DNA of 64,000 nt from Odontocerum albicorne (taxonomy: Eukaryota > Arthropoda > Insecta > Trichoptera > Odontoceridae), in contig OX463849.1 of NCBI GenBank assembly GCA_949825065.1, positions 31,112,043 to 31,176,042 of the forward strand, given 5' to 3'. The position numbers were made by a program, and so were the translations under genes. The notes below the pieces were generated by a model that saw only the letters and a list, made by a program, of their open reading frames with translations, had not been told where the DNA came from and made no database searches. Every line of letters starts with the position of its first letter. Positions within the stretch are counted from its first letter, which is position 1. This document shows, piece after piece, positions 36,401-48,400 of the stretch.

Positions 36401-39400
36401 CATAATTTGTTTTGGTATTTGGGCGCATTATCTTTCAATGGCTGCTCTCAATTCATTAACTGTTGCCGGTTTTGTGTCATAAACTTTATTTTTGATTAAT
36501 CCCCACAAAAAAAAGTCCATTGGCGTGATGTCTGTGGAGTGCAGGGAGTATTTAATACTACTCTGTGTTCAATCCACCTGTTTGGAAAATTTTCATCAAG
36601 ATAGACCCTACATCACGATGGTAGTAGGGAGGTGCACCATCTTGCTGGAAATAAAAATCCTCATTCCTAAACTCCTCACGGATTTAAGTAAATGACAAAG
36701 TTTAAAAGAGTGTGCATGGCCGCGCGGTAACGCGCTGGACTTCTGTGCAGAAGGTCGTTGGTTCGAACCCCGCACTGTGCTACTCCCCTCGAACGACACA
36801 GGCACTTTTTCCGCCTAGTGTTCGAGGATGTTAAGGATACCTATGACTTCGGTCATATCTATTCTTTAAAAAAAAAAAAAAAGAGTATACATTTTTTTGA
36901 TATACGCTATATACAATAGTTAAAAAAACTTTAATTTCAGATTAAAAAATTGTACAAATACACTCAATTCAATTTAATTCAAAGAACGTTGTTATTTTGA
37001 CTGTACCGAATTTGTCATCACAGCATTCATAATTGGGTTTTCAATACTACATAGTTGTTGAAAAATATTTTCCTGTGCACTGCAGGATAGATAAACCTGA
37101 AATTATTTCAATCTATTCGAAAGCGCAATCTTCATATCTGGTGGCATAACTCCATTTTCACTATCACCTTTGCTCTCCAAAGTTATGACTGCATTCCACG
37201 TACTCATAGATGACTGTAAATTTTCAATAATGTCTTTTTCAGTCAGGTCGATCGCAACCATTAAAGAACTATATTATTTTCATCATGTAGTCATCATAAT
37301 TTACACCTATGTCAACAACCACAGAACTCCTCATATCTCTTGCTTCATTTTCCACTTCCATTTCAACACTTCTGTATCAGTTCAAGTCATCTGGATTTCG
37401 TTTTTGTACAGGTTTTTTCAATAGGGACGCTCGAAATTTGTTAGGTTATAGCGGCCATGTTGTTAAAGCAACATCTGTCAAATTTGTTGTGAATTGTTCA
37501 GTAGTGTATGGCAAATCACCATGGAAGGTTATAACGTTGAACAACGTGTGCAAATCATCAAATTTTATTTTCAAAATCAGTGCTTCGTTCGAGAAACATT
37601 CCACCACAACCGTCCTGCCGCTCCGACTATTCGACGTTTGTTGGCCAAATTCGAATCAACCGGTTCGATAAATAATCAGCCAACACCCGTACATCACCGA
37701 AACACAAGATCTGCTCAAAACATCGCTGCTGTGCGTGAGAGTGTACGGGAAAACCCGAGGCAGTCAATTTCTCGTCGTTCACAAGAACTTGGCCTTTCTG
37801 CGACTTCAACTTGGTGAATTTTGCGTCGGGACTTGGGTCTGCACCCGTATAAAATCCAACTGACCCAGGAACTTAAGGTAAACGACCATAGACAACGTTG
37901 TGTTCGCTGATTGTGCTCTTGAGCAGTTGGAAGTTGACCCAAATTTCGCCAAAAAAATCATCTTTAGCGACGAGGCCCATTTTTGGATAAATGGATGTAT
38001 GAACAAGCAAAATTGTCAGATTTTGGATGATAACAATCCACACGAGATACACCAGCACCAAATGCATCCCGAGAAAGTCACTGTTTGGTGCGGATTTTGG
38101 TCTGTCGGAATCATCGGTCCGTACTTCTTCCAAAACAAAACTGGTGTTGCCATAACCATCAACGGCGAGCGCTACATATCGATGATAAGCAACTTCTTGT
38201 GACCTGAACTGGATGATGACATGGATACCGACGACATGTGGTTCCAACAGGACGGCACTACGTGCCACACAGCGCATGCCACGATGGACATTCTGAACGA
38301 GCAATTTGAGGGCATGGTTATTTCGCGCGGCGGCGACTTGAACTGGCCACCGAGATCGTGCAATTTAACGCCTTTAGACTTCTTCCTTTGGGGCTCTCTT
38401 AAATCGCAGGTCTATGCGTATAAACCGCAAACAATTGATGCCCTCAAAGTCAACATAACGAACGCCATCCAGCAAATTCAGACAGATTTATGCGACAAAG
38501 TCATGGAAAATTGGACCTCCCGAATACGTGCCACCAAGCAAAGCCGCAGCGGACATTTGAACGACGTTATATTCCATACTTAATGCCATAAAATATTCTT
38601 TCAAATTAAAAAAAAATTGAGAGGATATCTCACACACAACTTGTTTTATTTACATTTAAAAATCGAGCCTCCTTATTTAAAAACCCTGTATGTACTTTTT
38701 TTTTATTTTTAGGTTCAAAGGAAGATAGGATTGAAGGCTTTAGAATTAGGTGCCAACGCGGTGATAGGCTTCCGTCGCTGTCTGGACTTGGAGGGAGATG
38801 TGGGAGTAGTGGCTCGAGGGATAGGTACCGCAGTTACCCTTGTCAGGCAACAGGAACAGCAAAACTTATCCACCAATGGAAACCTGGCTACTTCGCCTGA
38901 TAACTTGGCACAGTGAGTTTCCCCTATCTATTAAAAATAAATGAATAGCTTGTAAGAGTATAGTCTTGTTTCGTGATAAAATTTTAATGTAGAATGAGGT
39001 TTAAAAGTTTGAGACTTCTTTAGTTCACACTGTTTGAGAAATGTTACGTAATAACTTTGGTTCTCTCTGAGCGATTTTTAGTCACAAAATGGCACTAGAA
39101 ATATATATGTAGGATGATAAGTCTGATAGGGTTAGTTTGAAAAACCCCAAGACACTACTTTTTCTGTAAAATTGTCATATCAGCGATCATCATAGCTTAT
39201 CCGTTTTGTTTTAATGTGTAAATGACCCAATAAATGAAATTTGTCAATTTTATTTATTATAAATCAGTAAGTATATTTGTTTGATAATATTATAGTATGG
39301 TTGCAAATAATTAGATGAATCGAACGCTCATCCTACATTATACTCGGGTGTTATTATAGGGAGGTTCGCAGTCTCCACCTAATATAGTAGAGTGACGGAC

Positions 39401-42400
39401 TTTGGATCAACCTGGATGGAGGTGTTTTATGATATCCCTTTGATCCTATGGAACATGTAGAGTGATGATGATGATATTTACCTAGCATTCAAGTGCTCGC
39501 AGTAATACCAGGGCCAGTTCCTGACTGATTTTAATTTAAGTTTTCTGGTGTTAAGTATTTTGAGTGTTCTTAGATTGACAACATTATTTTATGCAGTTCA
39601 AAGGGAAATCATCACTTGTAAGTGTGAAAATTTTCACGCTGTAAAACATAGAATTTTTTTGGTTATTACTAGTATTGTATTGAAATACACTTAAGTGTAC
39701 ATAGTAAAATATGACAGATTTAGTGTTTCATTTCTTCTAATCAACCATAAAGATGTTTTAAAAAAGCCTTCAATGAAAACAAGACCATTAAGAAATGAAC
39801 CCACAACCCCCAGGTTGCAAGACAACATCTAACCAACTAGGCCATGGAGTTAATTATAATCACTAAAATAAAACAATAATCTGTAGTATTATTTATTTAA
39901 CACATGTCACTATGGGTGCTCTTTTAATTCGTGATAGGCTGCTACCAAATTGCCAAAACAATAATAAACACATGTCACTCTATGGGTGCTCTTTGAATTC
40001 GTGATAGGCAGCTACCAAATTGCCAAAACAATAATAAACTCAGATGAAAAACTTTTTGAACATGAAAAATAATTCTTATCTTCTATAAGTATGTTGTCTA
40101 TCTAATAACTATTTTTCAGAATTGGCAAACCATATAATATAATAGAAACAAATCATAAATTCAAGGATAGTAAAGTTAAAGTTACATCACAAGACATAAA
40201 TCACAAGAATTATATAAAACAATGAATTTAGAAACATTAGAGATACACAAAGCCATAAGCAAAAACAAAAAGTAATAGATAACCAAAGAATGAAAAAGTT
40301 TTCACACCTCTGCATTAATATTATCAAATTCTAAGAATATTTGTTTAAAATATTTTTATCAATTTATTAAAATGGAAATCTTTCTGTAAATGTATCATAC
40401 ACTTTTTTGATATGGGTGGTCCATATGGTACATCCCACCAGTGTGTTAGCACTACTCTTATTGCAAAATAGGATTATTCAGCCTGAAGAGAGCCTCGGGA
40501 TAGGAGGTAGAAATACATGTAATGGGGATTAATGGAATTAGCGGAAAATAACAAAGTAATTTATTATTCAATATTGAAAAGAAAAACAGTCCTGGAATTC
40601 AAACTCAAAATTTAAACATGACAGTTAGATAACTGATACTGTCACTGAAACATAACTTAAGTTTCAGAGATAAAATATTTGTGGCGGAAAAAAAAAGGAA
40701 CAAAAATCAAATGATTTATATTTTAAGATATAATTTATTAAGTTTTTCAAAATGCTTCAGCAGAAACCATTGAAAAGTCATATTCATTTAGAATAAAATC
40801 TTAAATTTCGATAAGTAATCATGATTTACAATGAGCCATTGTTGATAAAGTGATTTATTTACATGTTAAGCATTATCAGGCGTTCATATTTTCTGAAGTA
40901 GAAAATCATATCACGTTGTTTGTTATCAAAACACATGATTAAAGTATACTAAATAATATCCCATTTAAATTTGTCCCACAGAATTTAAATGATGAATTGT
41001 CAATTTTATCTGTATTCAGGTTCATTTTTAGAAAACTCACTCTCTAAATAATATTAAACCTTACGTCATAAATAGAAATAAGCACATCACAAATTTTTCA
41101 TATACGAATATGTGTGTAAGAAATATCATTAGTTATTATAATTTGAATGTCTACAGGATATGGCAGAAAAACTCATTTTTATTAATAATACCCGTATAAC
41201 TAAATTAAGACAAATAAAAAATCTTTTTGTTTGTTGAATTATAATCTACTTCTAACGACCTCTGTGGACTAGTTTGCAAGACACATATCTTCTAAATCAC
41301 ATTGCGAGTTTGATTGCCGTTGGTACCCAATTTTTGTATAAGAGGGAATCAGTCTGGTTTTCATTTCAGGCCTCTTTAACGTCTTTATGGCTGGTTGTAA
41401 AATATTGCCACGTTATAATAAATCCACTAATTTCTACTGTGTACAACAAAAGCGTAATACAATACAATATAATGTAAAAACATATGTTTTGAATTTACTT
41501 GATTATTGATTGTAAAGAAAAAAAGTTTTTTTTAAAACAATAATATTAATTTTCTCTCAGTGTGAATGATGAATAATTGTGAAAATTTATTATTTAAAAT
41601 TAAAAAAAAAAAACATTTTATCTGAATGCTTTTCTGCCCAAGCTTTTCAACGAGTTATTTTAAATATACAAAAATAAAACTTTCTACTCTGTGATGTCTA
41701 ACATCTGGACAGCTTTACTATTAAAATTACTTGGCACCATTGACTTGTTTAAGTTTTGCACAGCATCTTTTTTCTTGGGTATAAGAAGATATCAATTTTG
41801 TTTATCTTATTTAACTTTCATTAAGTAAACTTACCAAACCCAGGATTATTAATTAATTTACTATAATTTAAATTCAACATAGTATCCAGTTATTATGTAT
41901 TATAATTTAATAAAACTGTTAAACAATTGCAATTATTTAACAGTTATATTAAAATGCTATTATTATTCAAAAAGGGAAAAGTTATTTATTGCTCTAAAAT
42001 TCCAAAGTAAATTAATTTGGTTATAGAAGTGATGAATTTTTTTCTAAATACTGTCTTACAAAATAATAAACACACAAACGTTCTAATGTATGTTTTTTTA
42101 CTTTCTCTTGCATGATTTGTGCGTTTGATTAATTAAACTCTTTTTGCACATAAACAAAATGTTCTAATATCATAATCCTTTCATTGCTAAACTAACGAAA
42201 GGCATTTTAAACAGTACATAAACTTCTTGAACACAGAAAGTGAGGACCAGAGTGATCCCAATTCCACATCAAATCGGAGTAATGAGAAGCTTACAAGTAT
42301 TCTAAATGTTTTGACCACAAATTCTGAAACTAACAACACCCAAGACCAACCAGCTGTGCCTAAACATAGCGCTAGTCTTGGTACAGAATTATTCACGACT

Positions 42401-45400
42401 AGACCTACTCACGAATGGAGGCAGTATAAAACGATGAGTGATATAAATGTTTTTCATGGTAAATCTTCACAGAGTTTAAAGGACGGTGCATTTGAAGTGA
42501 GTCCCATAAAACACTTACTTGACCAAGAGGATTCGAGACATAATATGAAAAATTCATTGACAAGAAGCTTAAAGAATTTTAAAAGTTCTTCTCAAAATTT
42601 ACTCTCAAAGAAAATGTCAGCAATGAAATCTAAACGTCTTGATGACGATGATGCATCTGATAAAATGAGCTTGAAATCTTACTCTTCGGAAAAGTCTTTA
42701 AAGATCCAGTTTTCAGACTTAAAGAACGAAATCAAAAGAAAAACCCGTTTCAAAAAGTCAGGCATAAAGAGATCACTCAGTGGAGACGAAGGAGGTGATA
42801 TGGCAGCACTGTTGGTACGTTCTGTGATGCATGTTCACTCCAGTTTGGATTGCATTAAAGAAACCCATGAAAATAATTCACCTTTGTCAACACTGAGGAG
42901 ACCCAGCAAAGTGCTGACCTCTACTGATTCAACACCTGAAATTGAACAGTCTGCTCCGAATCTAGCAATCATCATTGATCCAGTCCAAGAGTTTCAAGAA
43001 ATGGCAGAAGACTTTTCCACAAGTACTGAGAAAATGCAGTCGTTTTCATTAGACAATGTTAGTATTCATTCGGACAATGTCATTGATAAGCGAGATAAAT
43101 TATTGAATATTCGTAAGAACAAACGACTTGTAGAATCATGTCCGACAACTCCTCAAGATATTGGAAAGTCAGATTTTTTCTTAAAAATTCCAAGTGAAGA
43201 AAATTTATATGGATCTAGCAATATTTGCAGCTCTGATGATTATTCCAGTAGTGATGACGATAATTCAGAAGATACATCAATGAGAGACAGCGTTAGTAAT
43301 TGCAATTTGGAAACTGTAAGTCTGATTGTTAAGTCAGTTTTAGAACAGAAAAAGGTCAAAGATGAGGAGGTGTCTGATTATTCTGATGAATATTTAAACA
43401 ATCTACTGAAATTCGATAACCTACATCAAACAATTTCACCTCTAGACATTGATGTTAGTGCATTTCAAATGAATACTATGCCTTCTGAAATAGTTCATGA
43501 ACATGAGAAGATTTCATCACTGAGAAGATCACAGGATAGTCTAAATAAAGAAAATTTTCATTCTGATACGTCTACATCAGGTGAAACAGCTTGTTTAAGT
43601 CAAATACTTACAGCTACAACCCTAACCACTGCTGATCTTGATAGAGATTTACATCATAATGTTACTACTGGACATCCGACAAGTACTGCAGATCATAAAC
43701 ATCATAATATATTTGATACTGCTTTTAAAAAGGTACTCAAAGAAAAATTACACTTCAAGGGATTTCACTCTCATAGTACATCTCCTTCTTCAGCCACAAT
43801 GTCTCCATCATCAGATTCCAAGAAATCAAAATTCCATTTCCCTAATAATCTGTTCCGAAGACACGTCTCAGAAACAGGTACATCTGGTGGTATTTTTGGA
43901 CATAAAATGCCAACACTTTCTCCAACTTCTAAAAAGAAAAAAATGAGAACATTCTCAGCTGGTGAAGGTGATTTAAAGCCTGGCTTGATAACTACAGCTA
44001 TACAGACAATGCTTATGGAAAAAATCAATGTAATGGGTGAAATAATTAGTCATGAACCTATAGTTGGAGACGAAGAACATATGAGAAGGAGATTTAGTTC
44101 TCTAGATACATCCAATTTTATTTCTAATGAACGTTACTTTTCTATGTCTCATGAAGGCATCAATAGAACTGCCGAATATAAGGAAACAAAAGCTTCCCAT
44201 CAAACATCTGTATTAAGCAGAAGTTTGACTGATATTTCCAATATAGGAGGAAATGCATCTCAAAGGAAAAGGGAACCAGATCTACTGTCTCTTCCGAGAG
44301 AAACAGTACTGGGATCTCTGTTCATGTCTTTAAATGATGTGAAAAATTTTGAAAATGAGAGAAAACACTATCTGTCTGCCAGCTCTGGATTTTCTTCCCA
44401 CTCGAGTTTACACAGACCGTATCTTATTGATGATAATGAACATACCAAATATGAAAATGTCCATGTAGTCGATGATGAATTGAACAAACATGAGACAAAG
44501 GAATATCAAGAAGAAAATATTCACTCAGCTCATATGTTAGATACAAGAGAACATATAACTGGCGAGAGAACTTATCCACATTCTATCAATGACGATTTCA
44601 ATGAAAATTTAATCTGTGAAAATATCATTGAATGTGATGAATCTTCCGTTAATCCAGAGGCATTTGAGGAAGACACAGAGTTAAAAAAAGGGATTTATGA
44701 TCAAAATGTGGATAACATCAGAAGTCCCAAGTCTAAGGTTGATCATAATGAGTTGGCGAAGTATAGAATGCCAACAAATCGAGGTCAGGACATAAAGTGT
44801 ATGGAAAGGTTGTTTGTTTTTATACAGCTAATTCACTTTTTTTCCTTTTTTGTGACAAAAATGTGCTTTGGGATTGCCTTTTGGTACATTTTTGATTCAA
44901 TAAACTATTTCATGCAAAAAGAATACTGAGTAATTGGGCCAAGCTATTTTTTCTTCAAAGGAAGTCTGATGAAGTCTTCACTATTTATCATAAAAAAAAA
45001 TATTTTTCATCATAATTGGATTTTTCTTAGTTTCTATTATATAATGTCTTTCGGACTGTTATAATGAGTGCTTTGGCTTAATGATGCAGATATTTCGAAA
45101 ACGAAAATGCAGTTTTCATCTTCATGGCTTGTTTTATTATCAACTTTGTCATTACAAATAAGCCCTGAAGACGAAAGCTGCAAATTTTTTGAAATGTTGA
45201 CATCATAAGTCAAACCACATGGTAAACCACTGTAGTACCTTATAAAACTGATATGAAAAACCACAAAAGCCTCAAAATATATTTTGTCAGTTTTTTGTCA
45301 ATTTTTTTATAATATGAATTTTTGTAATGCAAGAGGGAATTTTAGCCTTATATCGAAATTAAACTATCTTATTTCCAATCAGAAATTAAGCAATATGATA

Positions 45401-48400
45401 CAGAAATTTAAATTTACAGATGTTTCACTTTTAATATTGCTCTGTAAGGATTGATGATGAATTGTAGGATTATATTTTATGATTGCAATCAATTTTCTAA
45501 ATTCAGGTTCTGTGGCACAATTTAAATTCTTTATTCTATTGCTACAAAAACATTCTCAAATATTTTGTATTTAATAAAAAATATAATAAGTTGTTTTTAG
45601 TTTAATTGGTGATTAAGAAAGAGTAAAAATATACTATGGTTCATAATGGTTCTTTTTAAAAAAATTACTTGGTCCAGTTACTTAGTTGTTTTCTCACCAA
45701 ATAAAAATGTATTTTTTAAAATATACCTATTTGAACCTAAATATTAATCATCTTAAAGGTTGTTGTACATCAACTTGATATCATGCGATTGACTGTATGT
45801 TCTTCATTTAATTATGCGTATGTACGCCTTGCTGCGTGATCACAGTACTGCATCAACTTTGATGGTGAAAATAGCCAATTTTCATGTGGTTTTGCAGCAT
45901 TTTTATTTTTGCATGAATTTTTCATGTCATGTACAGTTTTTACCTTAAGACAAGTCTACAATTATATGAAGTGGTTTCAATTCGTCTAACCATGATTTTT
46001 TTTAGTTATTTATTCATTTCACATCTCAACTTTCTTAAATATACTGTAAAAAAACAATTTTAAATATTTTTTTCATATACATATTTCATTTTACATTGTT
46101 GGTCTATAAATCAACATGTCTATTCTTGGTAAACTTTATTTCTGCCTTTTATTTCATGCTAAAAATTAATGTTTCTATGGGATTTTCCATATAAAATGGA
46201 TCTCATATTTATATATCCATAATTTTTCATATAAAATTAAAATTGAAAACAGTGGAACTTTTTGGCTGAATTTGAAAATATGTGTAGATATTTCTTGAAT
46301 TGTTGCTTTGTTAATTAATATTTTTGATGTTTTGAAGAAGTATTATGATTATTTAATTTTGCTCTCAAGTCTCAAGCAGAATATATTAGAACAATTTTTT
46401 TTTTAATATTTTATAGTTACTTAAAACATGGGAGAGCACTAGTTTAAACACTTTGATAAAAATATTCAAATCTGACTTAGTTTTGATAAGTTTATTAAAA
46501 ATGTATCTGAAGACTGTGACTGTTATCAATTATTGGTTTTTCAACATTGCAACATTACATTGAAAATGATCAACATCCTTCAATTTAATCATAATAGTTT
46601 TCATTTAGAACTGGTGCAGCAATTCTGTCAAATCTACTTTCCATTTTGTTCTTTTATTAGCCTCTTTTGTGCTTCAGTTATTAATAACAAAGTCCTAGTT
46701 TATTTTACTTTTGTATACCTGTTTGTCTGCTTTCTCAGTTCTATGTCTCCTTTTGTTCGTCCTCCGTCAAAGTTTCTCACACGAGTATTCTCAGTTTTCT
46801 TCAGAATATTCTAATGTAATCTATTTTCTCTAGACCCAAAGACTCTGAGATATTAAGTAATCAATGGAATCTTCAAATATTTTTCTGAATTCCACTGTTT
46901 TTTATTTGCATTCACTTTGCCTATTTCATACGGCATCTGAATTAGAGAAAACTCTGCCTTCATCCTAGTGATTATAACCCGCATGTGTGTGTGGCGTGTT
47001 TGCGCGTGTGTATGACAGGTGTCCAGCTGTAGCAGCCATCGGTGGACCTTCCAGTATCGATTGCAACAGTCCCAGGCATGCGAGGACAGAATCACAGGGG
47101 GGAAAGCCACCAACCACGAATCTCAATATTAATTCTTCGCACCGGAGGTCTTCTGATTCAGATTTGAGCATTACTCCAAAAGGTAAATCAAATTATTTGA
47201 TTTTCATATACATAAATATTAAAAGGCCAATTTGTATGCTCAGTAGAATTATTCAATGTATTAGGGATTTAAGATGGGGAAAAATTTACTCAATATGCAA
47301 TTGATAATATTGTTTTTAATTAATGTTTTCCAATAATACTCGTAGGTAGATGGATTATAAAGTATAGTAGAATTCTGTAATGAAGTTGTATTTAACATAT
47401 ATGGGTTTATTGTATATTACTCATTTTATTGATGATCACTGATCATTTTGTATTATTATATTTAGTATTTTGAAGGGGAATCTTCAATAGTTCACGATTA
47501 GTTAAGTTATTTTTTTTTAATCATATACCAAATTCTCCGCCTTTTTAATCAGTCCTTGCTTAGCTTAGAACTGTATTCTGAAGATACTCTTGAATGGTAC
47601 TAATGGAGTTTCTCTGCCATTTTGAAAATAAATCGAACAATGTTCCATACGTTTTCATTCTAATTAGTTCAAATTATTTTGAACATTTATAGTCCAGTTA
47701 TGCTAAGTGGAGAGTTACAAAGTTATGTAAAATATCTGTATAATGTAAAATGTTCATATAATATATTAGCAGAAGAAAGTCACTGAATTTGAAGAGTAAA
47801 TGCTTCAATTTGTCTATAATGGTACAGGTTTGGCAGCTTTCCAAATGATTGATCAAAGAGTTTTACACATTCTGCTTGATGCTATGTTTTCACAGTGAAG
47901 CTTATCTAGAAAACGTTTCATTTACGAATTTTCCACAATAAAATTCATCAAGATCAATCCATTTAGCTTTTTTATTTTACATCAATCATTAATTTATTTA
48001 CATTTATGATCATCAGTTTAAAATGTTTTAGGAGTTGTTGCCATGTAGAGTTTGCTCAAATAATGGCCGATGTTTCAAAGACGTTGCAGCCTCAGGGTGA
48101 TGTCGAAAAATAATATGATCATTCAGTAATGTTTTTGACATTACTTTGAGGACAAAGGCTGCAATGTCTTCAAAACGTCGGGTATCATTTAAGTCGACAC
48201 AATACAGCAAAATCGCTGAAAAACATTTTAAATCATTGGGAAACAGCTGTGAGAACATTTCAACATATTTATAGTAATATTGACAATTTTCAGAGATAAA
48301 TCAAATTTTTTAATATTGCCATTTATCAGAAATATAATTACTATATACCGTATTGGCCTGACTATAAGGGAGGTTCTTGTTAAAAAAAACAATGTGAAAA

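Larger units (their letters stand above)
32599..38712. other. C2CD5 intron 4
   Basis: 6.1 kb. Contains a TTAA element (33147-33899), an RTE fragment (34200-34790), a hairpin (35185-35231), a SINE (35385-35525), two DD41D mariners in opposite orientation (36220-36704; 37409-38688), a second SINE family (36712-36879) and a small unidentified frame (37103-37261). 35530-36210 has no feature. Confidence 0.6.
38913..42240. other. C2CD5 intron 5
   Basis: 3.3 kb. SINEs at 39735-39855 (minus) and 41253-41475 (plus), a tandem duplication at 39901-40036. A small phase-2-to-0 exon could hide here but I could not find one. Confidence 0.5.

Noticed and set aside
36712..36790. Functional tRNA gene
   Set aside because: Has A and B boxes but continues into a body and poly(A) with a target duplication, so it is a SINE.
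44809..44929. Continuation of the exon 6 frame (LFVFIQLIHFFSFF...) as a membrane tail
   Set aside because: It follows a GT donor whose phase fits exon 7 exactly, and exon 7 matches the family; the hydrophobic tail is intron. Intron retention cannot be excluded.
48065..48185. Loose inverted repeat with GATGTTTCAAAGACGTTGCAGCCT as a structured RNA or transposon
   Set aside because: Pairing is patchy and no terminal structure or target duplication is visible.
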